Shown here: in pieces, positions 55,801 to 64,000 of the stretch
Layout: each line of letters starts with the position of its first letter
How positions within the stretch are numbered: the first letter of the stretch is position 1
DNA from: Patiria miniata
Taxonomy: Eukaryota > Echinodermata > Asteroidea > Valvatida > Asterinidae
DNA length: 64,000 nucleotides
Direction of reading: 5' to 3'
Assembly (NCBI RefSeq): GCF_015706575.1
Contig: NW_024037076.1
Coordinates: 2,356,001-2,420,000, forward strand
The notes under the pieces: generated by a model
Told to the model about the DNA's origin: nothing
The model's input: the letters and a program-made list of their open reading frames with translations, nothing else
The model's database searches: none
Position numbers and translations under genes: made by a program

Positions 55801-57550
55801 GCAAATAGACAAAGTGATAAAGTCGGTTTCGAAGTAAAAAGTAGACATTTCACACGTGGGAGACCCATACATGATTTTGTGTCAATCATGGTAAGGGAAT
55901 ATAGGCCTACCACTCCATACACTAGTGCGTCTGTCGGCGATTTCACGTACGATATTGGCGTTAAAAACAGACAATACATATTGATCGGCTCGAAGTATCG
56001 CGGCCGTACAACCGAGTTATTTTCATCAAAAAGTCGACAGCACAACCGAATTATGAGGCTCTTGTTTTATTTGTCCAGGGACCGTATGCGGTGTGTTCTT
56101 GTCTCTTCAAAAATTCCGTAATGAAATCTCCCTGCACTTTTTTTTGGGTTGCTCGTGTCTGTAGCTGTGTGTGTCAACGCCAATCTAAACTTGTCAGGCA
56201 TGCGCGGTACGGTCGCGCGCGCTGACCCTAGCAACGGATGAGGGGTTTCTTAGTCTTGCGGGAAAGGCTTTTTTTGTGTGCAATATCTAGGCGGGAAAAA
56301 ACGCGGTCAAACCAAATTGTAAACGAACGATTGGAGACGGGCGCTGGCATGGATGAACTTAAGTGTACATCGGGGAGTTTTCAGGAACACGCAAAGTTAA
56401 AATTAAACTAAAGAACAATTTTGGGTATCTTTTCTTATAGCCAATCGATTCGTGTGGACTTTCCTTGTATTTGTTGTGTGAAGAATCGGGAATTTGCTTC
56501 AGTGACAAAATATACTTTGATAAAATTTGATAAATGTACTTTTATAAAACTAATGTGAGGTGTTTTCTAATGACTTTTACTCTGTACTTGTGTCCAACTA
56601 CATCTATTAGTGGGAGTTTTGCCTTTTTGACACCAATTTAGGACATAAATCCTCATTTCACTTCATTGTGTTCCACAATTTTTTACCATTACTGTGCCAA
56701 TCTATACTTCCCAAGTCCTGTTTTCCGTATTTTCGTATTTTGTATTATAATATCGAGTAATTTACTGCCATTTTTACGAATGAATCGCAAGTTAGTTCTA
56801 GTGCTGAGACAAAAACAAAGGCATCGTCCTGCCCATACCGAAAAAGATCATAGGCCTACAAGAATACACTTTATTCACAAGTCGGCCATATTAAATTGAA
56901 AGCGAGGTAAACTCTTCATTTTTCAAACTTGCGAGTGGAAATGGAAGCAATGAAATAAAAGTTCATTTCAAATTAATACCAGTCTGCTCTGATGAATAAT
57001 TTAAAATTTGTGAGTAAAGATACCCTAATGTTTTAAGCCACATAAAAAAACACAATTAAAAGTGAGGCTTGGAACGCCAATCCATGCAATCATGAAATAG
57101 TCTGGCACCATCCCATTCAACAGTTGACAATTTATAAAATGCATTCAGGGAACACGATCGAAAATGGCTTCTTCGTGAATAAGGTCTATAAAATCAATGC
57201 TCATCATTAAAAAATCAATCAATCGTACTACAGGGAAATTCCTTTCAAAAACAGGTCAAGGATTTCACCTTGTTTTACTATGACTGCAGTCTAGTAGGCA
57301 GACAGCCGTTTTCGGAACTGCGGCCAACTATTTAGGTAACTAGGGTAAACTTTTCCTGTTGGCCGAATTCAGAGCCACTTAAATCTTGAAGGGCGATAGA
57401 AAATGGCGGGAATTTCTGTGCAGGTGTGCCAACATTTTGGCGAGTGCTCTCAATCAGCAAAAACAAAGAGCTGGTATAGGTAATGTCGGTCGGTTCAAGA
57501 TAAGACAAGAATAAAGCCAAATTTCAGACGTGCTATGGAACATCTGAGAG
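52831..57550. other. Intron 2, mostly AT-rich, no exon seen
   Basis: Short frames only, none with a known domain. CpG-richer stretches occur at about 54530-54620, 54830-55070 and 56180-56300; the last contains CCTAGCAAC, an RFX half-site. No tandem array. Confidence 0.35.
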
Positions 57551-58740
57551 AAAAATGAAATCACAATACGAAATTAAAAATCTGGAACGTGATTACATTG
57601 TGAGGGGGGTCGTTGTGGTAGTTGTGTGTTCGCTCGATAATCCTCTCAACACCGTATGCGAGCCAGCGATTACTGCGGGGGGAGTACCGCGTAGTAATCA
57701 AGTCCAGGCAGTAAGCGTTGGAGTGGAAGACCCTCGACTCGCCCGGCAATTGCGGGCTGGCTGAGTCGCAATAAACCGCCGGTGCTGGCCGTAGTCAGCG
57801 CGGTCGTGTTTGCTAAGGACTCGAGGGCGGTGGAACGCCGGGCTCGCGCGATGATTAGTTGGGTTCGTGGAAGGGTTGGGTAGTTTCTTTATTTTGTTCT
57901 CTCTCTACCTTTCTTGTCCCCGAATCTCAAATATCCTCTGGCTAGATGAGCCCATACCCAACAAAATCGTGGCTTTCTGAATCTCGTATACCATAGTCAC
58001 GAACAGGCCTACATCAGATTTCGGTTTTGGTGTGCTGTGACAAAATTCAAAAATATTTGGCCCTCCGATGTTTCATAATAAAATTAATTGACGAGTAGCG
58101 TCCATATTCAACCAGCTGAAGAGATTTGGTTCGTTTTGGTCAAAATTCTCTCTCCTTTTGGTCGTTTTGAAACACACTGAGCACATTCAACATTTCGAGA
58201 TGAAATACTGGCCTAATTTCCAATGTGTTCAAATCAGTCTCTAATTTTGCTAAAAATGTATTATTTATTATAATACCACTTTTTAAATTTCAAACAAGCT
58301 ACGAAAAGATAAAGTGCAGAAGAAATATAATCTCTAAGATCCGGTAAAAGTGGGATCGCTTCATTACAAAGGGGCATCGTGCATTCCATGTCGCTATGAT
58401 TGTCATACGATTTGCTTCTTACAGTCAGTCGCCATATTGGAACCAAAACGAGGCTCCAATTGCAAAAAAAGACTCTTACGTAAAGATACACTCATGCACC
58501 GGGTGTCAATACCAGCGCTGCCTCTGTTTCAATCCAACTGCGTACAGAGTCCCGTTCTCCATAAACTGTGTGATCCAAGTCGGTCTATCTCTATTGTCAG
58601 TTTCAAAGGCCAAATAAGGTTCTCGTTGTTACACTTTCGTATTCCGACTTGTCAGGTCATCATACCAATTGATGAGATTTTAATAGCTTAGGGCTGTGTG
58701 TCATGTCACTCACTTTAGAAGGTAAAAAAAACTGCAAGGA
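57551..58740. other. Intron 2, GC-rich block at 57600-57870, otherwise AT-rich
   Basis: The block has paired GATTACTGCG and TAGTAATCAAG words (Otx/bicoid-like GATTA cores) near 57670 and 57691 in opposite orientation. It has no recognisable protein and is possibly regulatory. Confidence 0.3.
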
Positions 58741-59000
58741 ACCTTGATTAAAGCTCGCTAATAAACAACATGCACCGAAGCAACGTAATTAGACTTTGCG
58801 AATTGGTAAGCTAGTCTAATATCGTGTAATGACGGACATTATACAACAATTAACGGTCATTAGATGAAACACATTATTGGATTTGAAGCATTGAAAGGAA
58901 TTAGTAATTTTGGCGGGAAAGCTTAAACGGTTGTTGCGGGTGATGGGTTTTAATAACTAGTGATTATCGTTGGGTTATATGAACATGTTAATTATATGGT
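58741..59000. promoter_or_regulatory. Homeodomain-site-rich candidate element
   Basis: Within about 250 bases occur GTAATTAG, GTCTAATA, TAATGACGGACATTA (inverted TAATG pair), CAATTAAC, TCATTAG, ACATTATTGG, TTAGTAATT and TTAATTAT. The density of ATTA cores is high even for AT-rich DNA, but AT richness makes this evidence weak. Confidence 0.25.
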
Positions 59001-59269
59001 TGGTGCTTGAAACCAGCATGGCCATAGCGTAGATCATTCATACTGAGATTTGCGAAATTTCGGCTTTGTTTCCAGGGGCGGCTCCTTCACTGGCTCAGGG
59101 ATAGTCTGAAAGCGTTAGTGTCCTAACAAAACTGGCATGCTTTTGGCTTCAGGCTTCATGTAAGAAGCTTTGATGTTTTCTGAAGCAGATGTACAAGAGT
59201 TCCCATAGTCTAGGACCACAAAGCCGAACCAGAGATGGAACCGATGTTTCGGGAACACCCTAAGCGATC

Positions 59270-59525
59270 GGTCCTATAATATATAGGTCATATGGCATAT
59301 AGATATGTCGTATAGGTCCTATAGGACCTATATAGGACCAACACAGGTCCTAGTAAATAGGAGAGTATAAGACATATAATGCAGTACAAGGTTCTAGGTC
59401 CTTTGTGCTACATAGGACCTATTAAGGTCCTAATATATTGGACCGCATAACACACAGTATTACAAGTTAGGACATATAGGTCCTAATATAGGACCGTATT
59501 ATGATACATTACAAGGTTCTAGTTT
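59270..59525. repeat. Palindromic TAGGTCCTATAGGACCTA repeat cluster
   Basis: Irregular copies of TAGGTCCTA and its complement TAGGACCTA, many arranged head to head, with ACATTACAAGGTTCTAG-type spacers recurring near 59380 and 59505. The tract can fold extensively. Confidence 0.85.
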
Positions 59526-59584
59526 ACAAACGATCAACAACAATTCACAGTATTGACACTCCTCAATTCAACTTAATCTGGTAG

Positions 59585-59880
59585 GATGGGCGGCAGCAGC
59601 TAAAACCGGTCCTCATCTCCATTATGCAAACATGATGTCAATGCTGATGACTGTCGTATTTCAACATCAAGTCATAAATTTATCCCTGCGCCAAGGCTTA
59701 GGTTTAATCTCAGAACTTCCCCCTGAACAATATTTGTGCTTCTGATAATTCATCGAGGCCGGTAATGAGGCCCTTCGACAAGTCTCTTTTGTGGGGGGAG
59801 TTTTCATCAACATCATGCCCACTGCCTCGATTGCAATATCCCCTCCCTAAACGAGCCAGGAGCTAGCAGACAAAACCTTA
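59585..59880. promoter_or_regulatory. Candidate regulatory block in intron 2
   Basis: Non-repetitive DNA of balanced composition holding an ATGCAAA octamer-like word (about 59624), TGATGACTGTC (59645), GATAATTCATC, CGGTAATGAGG and AATATTTGTG (Fox-like in reverse). It stands out between repeat clusters. Evidence is motif content only. Confidence 0.25.
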
Positions 59881-61534
59881 ATCAAAAACTCCAAGAAGTA
59901 AAAAAAAAAAAATTAACAAAGAGAATGACTGCAGCAGCAAGAGGAAGGAACAAGCATTTGAACTTTAGACGAGAAACGAGGTCTGCTCGACATGGACAAG
60001 TGCGGCATTTAAGAAGATTTATCAAAAACGGTTAAGTCGCCCGTCTCTTTTTTGAGCTGTTGCACAACTCGCTAGGGCCTCATTACGCGTGTATACACTG
60101 TCGCTCCTGATTAGCAGAATGCGCGCGCGATCCGTCCGCGCAAATTGAGATTATATGAGATAATGTCAGAGTCTGTTTGCGCGGCCGTTTGTAATACTTC
60201 CACCGATGTTATTACACTAAGTAAAGCCTGATATATTTTTCAAATTTCTTTTTTTACAAACAGAGGAGGAAAACGCTTTCGATCTCAGGAAGGCAGGAAT
60301 TGGAAAGTTTGACACTTGATTTTATAAGCAAACACGCAAAGTCACTTCAAGGAATATGGCACACCTCGTTAAATTCTAAAGTGGTAGTTGTTGGTGGGGG
60401 ATGCCGTTATGGCGTGCCGCAACGTAGTTCGCAAAACGCCAAACGACACACACGGTAGATCCAAAACTAGAAGATAAACATTCTGGCTTTAGTCGAATAT
60501 GTAAACCTCCCTAAAAAAAAGTCTGCATTATGACAAGAATCAATGAACGATTTCTCGCGCTGTAAGGAGATCTCCTTCCAAAGATTTCATTTTTCTATAA
60601 GAAAAAAAACTAAGCGGAAAAACAATATTTACTTGGCCGCGGCCCGTGTTTATTTAGAGATATCCTTTTTAAAGAGATAAAGTAGTCCAAACCGATCCAA
60701 TACTAGACATTGACCGAGATGTAGACAGAATGGGAGAGAAAAAACCTGCAAGGCTTTTTGCCTCCAAAAAAATATGAAATCGAATCTATGCGGTAACCCT
60801 ATCCGCTGGTTTCCATATACCAAAGGAGGGGAAAACGGCGGGGGGAAATCTACCTTTTTTCTGGGGGAGTAAATTCATATAGTTTTGCTTGTCTGTCCAA
60901 CACCGAGAGATATCAGACCAGTCTTTGATGGCTGAGTCAACATGAGTCGACGGGCAAGGGGAACGACTCAAGAAACCGGAGCGGCCCTTTACTTCTTCTT
61001 TTTATTCCTCCTCAATGTCTTGGGATAAAAAAATCTGACAGCAGATGGAAAAAGAAGGGTGATGAACAGAAGAGGGAACACGATCAAAATGTGTTATTGC
61101 AGGGACTGGGGTCTGACAAGGAAAGAAGAGGCGACTCTCAGAAAATCTCTCTAGCGATGGGGGATTTTTGTGTACCTTAGGAGGCAGGTTTCGTACGGTT
61201 GAGCTGGTTCTGATGCGGTTATTAGCGGCTTAATTTGACGGGGGAGAGAGTCGGGAAGGCAGCTATGGACAAGTGAGGTCGTGAACCTTTTTCTCGTTAC
61301 TGTAAGTTATAATAAGTTACTTTATCCCTCTGCACATTCTGTTTTGAGTTCATGTGATGTTTCGAGGCCTGACGAGACGCCGCTATTGATGATACTCACG
61401 TTTTTTGGTAAACTTTGGATGATATTTGGCCTCGGCCAGAAAGAAAAAATGAAAAAAAAATACAAAAAAATATAAATTAAAATAAACTCTAAAAAGTCCT
61501 TGTCAGATTGACCCAGAATCCGGGTTCTGTTTGG
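59881..61534. other. Intron 2, nothing clearly recognised
   Basis: A CpG-richer, homeodomain-word-containing stretch at about 60040-60200 may be regulatory. The rest is unassigned; short frames show no known domain. Confidence 0.35.
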
Positions 61535-61975
61535 CCTGACACTTTTCCAGGTAAAAGTGGCACTTTTTCGGGTCAAAATGACGCTTTCTGAGTCAAAATG
61601 ACACTTTTCGGGTCAAAATGACACTTTTCCGGGTCAAAGTTACACTTTTCCGCGTCAAAAAAAATAATACTTTTCCGTGTCAAAATGACGCCTTACCGGG
61701 TCAAAATGACACTCTTCCAGGTCAAAATTTACACTTTTGGGTCAAAGTGACACTTTACCGGGTCAAAATGACACTTTTCCAGGTCAAAATTTACACTTTT
61801 CCGGGTCAAGTGACACATTTCCGGGTCAAAATTACACTTTTCCGGTCAGAAACTGACTCATTTTCCCAGTTAATTCTATACCCGGAAACGTTGGCAAAAA
61901 GTGTTATTTTGACCCGGAAAAGTCTCAAATTGGACCCTGAAAAGTATCAAACGAAATACAACCCAGATTCCGAGT
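61535..61975 (+). repeat. Minisatellite, CACTTTTCCGGGTCAAAATGA unit
   Basis: About 15 copies of a 21-24 base unit in one orientation (61535-61860). A few units in the opposite orientation follow (GTGTTATTTTGACCCGGAAA at about 61900, and two more to 61975). The 162-codon frame starting at 61618 is a translation of the repeat and not a gene. Confidence 0.93.
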
Positions 61976-62324
61976 CAATTCTGACCTCAGGGGCTTTTCA
62001 GAAAGCCGCATCTGAGTGGTTATATTTTATTTTTTGCTTTTTTTGTCTGGCCGAAGCAAACATGATCCAAGTTTGTTTTGCTTGTCATCATAACACTGTG
62101 TCATAAATATATAACGTTAAGAAAAAACAGATAAACATCCTTATGGCGTACTTCTGCTACTGAGAGTATATCGTGTTACGCCACATATACTTACCAACTT
62201 TCTATAATCTTAATTTTTCCTTCAATCCTAATTGTTTTAAATAATAAGATAAGGCGAACATAGTTACAATCAACTCAACGAAACACTAGTTCTGTCTGGT
62301 TCGCGACCACTGTAAATTGAAGGC

Positions 62325-62625
62325 ATTTTCCAAACAAAATAAGATATTTTGAACATCGCTACATTATGGTATTTTTTTGCCAAAATCTTTTTCACAAAAT
62401 TAATTAATGATCGTCGATATTTCACTAAGTTACTTTTACATCCCTCAATTATTCATAAACGCATTAAAAATACTCTATTTTCAAAATAAAATAATATATA
62501 ACATACACCGCTACAAAATGGTGTATGTTTGTTCCCTAACCTTTTTTCACAAATGACCGTCGATATTTCATTGAGTTATTTTACATCCCTCAACTCAGAA
62601 ATGCATTTTAAAATATAAAAAAAAA
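62325..62625 (+). repeat. Two-copy AT-rich tandem duplication
   Basis: Segments about 62345-62475 and 62490-62615 share ACATyGCTACA-like starts, TTTTTCACAAA, GACCGTCGATATTTCA/GATCGTCGATATTTCA, and TTTTACATCCCTCAA. Similarity is about 80% by eye. Confidence 0.75.
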
Positions 62626-62633
62626 ATCGTAGA

Positions 62634-62710
62634 CAGGCGCGAACTACGCGCACTGCTGAGTTCAAGTACAGCACGCCGACTCGGTTCGAGTCTGATCCGT
62701 AGCCTGTCTC
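62634..62710. repeat. tRNA-like inverted-repeat sequence
   Basis: GACAGGC at the left pairs with GCCTGTC at the right across 63 bases, and GACTCGGTTCGAGTC in the middle looks like a T arm with a GTTCGA core. The T arm is not next to the 3' acceptor strand and no anticodon arm fits, so this is not a working tRNA. It may be a decayed tRNA-derived repeat. Confidence 0.35.
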
Positions 62711-64000
62711 CTGTCAACACGACTTCGCAGACAAACGGCATTTAATTAAAAATCGCCTCCTATTTTATCTTTGGAAGCAGTCAGGGTTTGGGTCGTAAAA
62801 ACAAAAAACCCGCGGTCGGCGGTGAACAGCGAAGCGAAGCTAGCGCTGTTTAGGATATCGGGAGGTTGAGACAAGGTTTGAAGATATGGGACCGGGGTTT
62901 TATGTTTGTCGTGCGTGACAGGGATGTCTCCCGTCACGGGTAGTTGAGGGCCTGGTATGATGATGTTCTCGGTCCCTTGGTTTTGGTTGCGAAAAAAAGG
63001 AAGAGGTCTTTGGGTGCTTGTGGATGGTGGGGGAGGGAGTATCTCAAGAAGCTGACGAGGCCGAACCGGGGGGAACCGGCTGGCCATCTGGTCTCCAAGT
63101 ACCGGAGTTTGGAGCTCTTCGCGCTCGATCGTCATCTTCAAGCTGTGCGCATCGTACTGTGGATAATTAAAGAGTGGCCGCTGACAAGACATAGGGGTGA
63201 GGAGAGAGAGAGAGGATATCGTAGGGTGGGTGTCTGGATGTCTGGGATGGTTGAGCGGCCATGGAAAGAGAAGAGATAGGCGGAGGTTTCTGGCTGTCCT
63301 ACCGCGCGCTCACGATGCATGGAGCGGTGGCGATCGGCTTACACGATTCCCCGTTCTGCACCATAAACCTCAATGATTCACGCTTCACACAAGGGATAGT
63401 CCCAATGATAAGATCCCTCTTCTTGTTTTAATGGCCACACCGCGGCTGTTTTGTTTGGGGAGTTATCAAAAATTAAATCGCCGTTTAGAGAGTGCGACGG
63501 CAACAACACAAAAGGCTTCGTGGGTTTTAGGTTTTTTTGGCAACCTGTCAATTTAATAGGTGTCATGTTCTTAGGAGTGTGAGAAGTTATGAATAGGATC
63601 GAGGGGATGAATGATGGCAGATAATGAAGAGGATTTTGGGGTGTCAGCATGTCTTTTAATTTCTGTTTTATAAAAGGAACATAAGTATCAGTTTTTCTAA
63701 AAACCCTTATCAAAAAAATGTGTCCTACCTTACATCCAATTGAACGTTTCTGATAGTGTGTTAGGTGAAGACATTTGTTTTCTCATTTTTATTTTTATTT
63801 GTAGGCTAAATGACAGTCACCTTGGAGATTTAATGATGATGTTTGTACATTTTAATTCGATCATCGGGACATTGGGGGTTTTTTTGTTCACAAGCTGAAC
63901 TGAACTCTGATTTAATAAACAAAGTTCAAATGCGGTGAGCAAAATACGACAAATCCTATTTCGAGTGCATTTTGATTGGAATCAATAATTTGCGGTTAAA
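62711..64000. other. Intron 2, right edge, no exon seen
   Basis: A GC-richer stretch at about 62790-63330 gives frames of 148 codons (minus) and 111 codons (plus) that overlap and match no family. The rest is AT-rich. No LIM2 or homeodomain exon is present up to the window end. Confidence 0.4.

Larger units (their letters stand above)
40776..64000 (+). other. Lmx1: Lmx1 intron 2 (at least 23.2 kb, open at the right edge)
   Basis: After the GTAAGT donor I looked for a second LIM exon (KC..C, WH..C pattern) and for a homeodomain WFQN motif on the plus strand and saw neither. The intron therefore appears to extend past the window. Its length agrees with the large introns usual in this gene class. 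It contains repeats and candidate regulatory blocks listed separately. Confidence 0.6.

Noticed and set aside
61618..62106. 162-codon frame with a repeated VKxTLFR pattern
   Set aside because: The pattern is a direct translation of the minisatellite; reading frame follows unit length, not selection.
62634..62710. Functional tRNA gene
   Set aside because: Acceptor-like ends pair, but the T arm is displaced and there is no anticodon arm of normal size.
40776..64000. Second LIM domain or homeodomain exons of Lmx1
   Set aside because: I looked for the KC..C/WH..C pattern and the WFQN motif on the plus strand and found neither. A profile search is needed to exclude a very short exon.

Overview
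This is a gene-poor window of animal nuclear DNA. It has spliced exons with GT/AG boundaries, tRNA-derived SINEs, miniature inverted-repeat elements (MITEs) and about ten unrelated minisatellites. There are no operons, no Shine-Dalgarno-led genes, and no long open frame with a recognisable fold. SINE heads of a type I associate with marine invertebrate deuterostomes, together with the sequence of the LIM exon, suggest an echinoderm, or less likely a hemichordate. The species cannot be fixed from the sequence alone.

Two genes are supportable, both on the + strand. At the left edge (659-2120) is the 3' end of a WD40-repeat gene: a 48-nt exon, a terminal exon joining it in phase 0, a stop at 1411-1413, and a poly(A) signal at 2115-2120. 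Its terminal exon runs into a seven-copy tandem array whose units resemble the WD40 coding sequence itself.

The second gene is Lmx1, the LIM-homeodomain transcription factor. I find its 5' part: a small first coding exon (34798-34934, start at 34874), a 5.65-kb intron 1, and an exon carrying a complete LIM1 zinc-binding domain (40589-40775). Both exon edges agree in phase (phase 1 in, phase 2 out). I saw no second LIM domain or homeodomain further right, so intron 2 appears to run from 40776 past the window end, more than 23 kb.

About 32 kb between the genes, and all of intron 2, holds repeats alternating with CpG-rich or homeodomain-site-rich blocks. This layout fits the regulatory landscape of a developmental transcription factor gene. 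Repeats include three tRNA-SINE families (A at 8.9 and 32.4 kb; B at 14.2, 28.9 and 37.0 kb; C at 0.9-1.16 kb) and a dispersed MITE family of about 0.3-0.4 kb (12.7, 17.5, 27.4, 46.8, 51.6 kb). There is also a 659-bp element with 28-bp inverted ends (19.9 kb), a hAT-like MITE (448-632), and minisatellites at 9.6, 14.4, 21.2, 22.8, 29.0, 30.9, 34.95, 43.6, 48.9, 52.4 and 61.5 kb. Candidate regulatory blocks lie near 6.1, 30.45, 33.7, 49.5, 58.8 and 59.6 kb.

I did not find a new protein-based system. The most interesting signals are structural: the WD40-exon-like array, a minisatellite apparently grown from a SINE tail, two copies of one minisatellite in opposite orientation 8 kb apart, a MITE with internal copies of its own ends, a tandem array that starts at the Lmx1 splice donor, and an excess of the palindrome TAGGCCTA.
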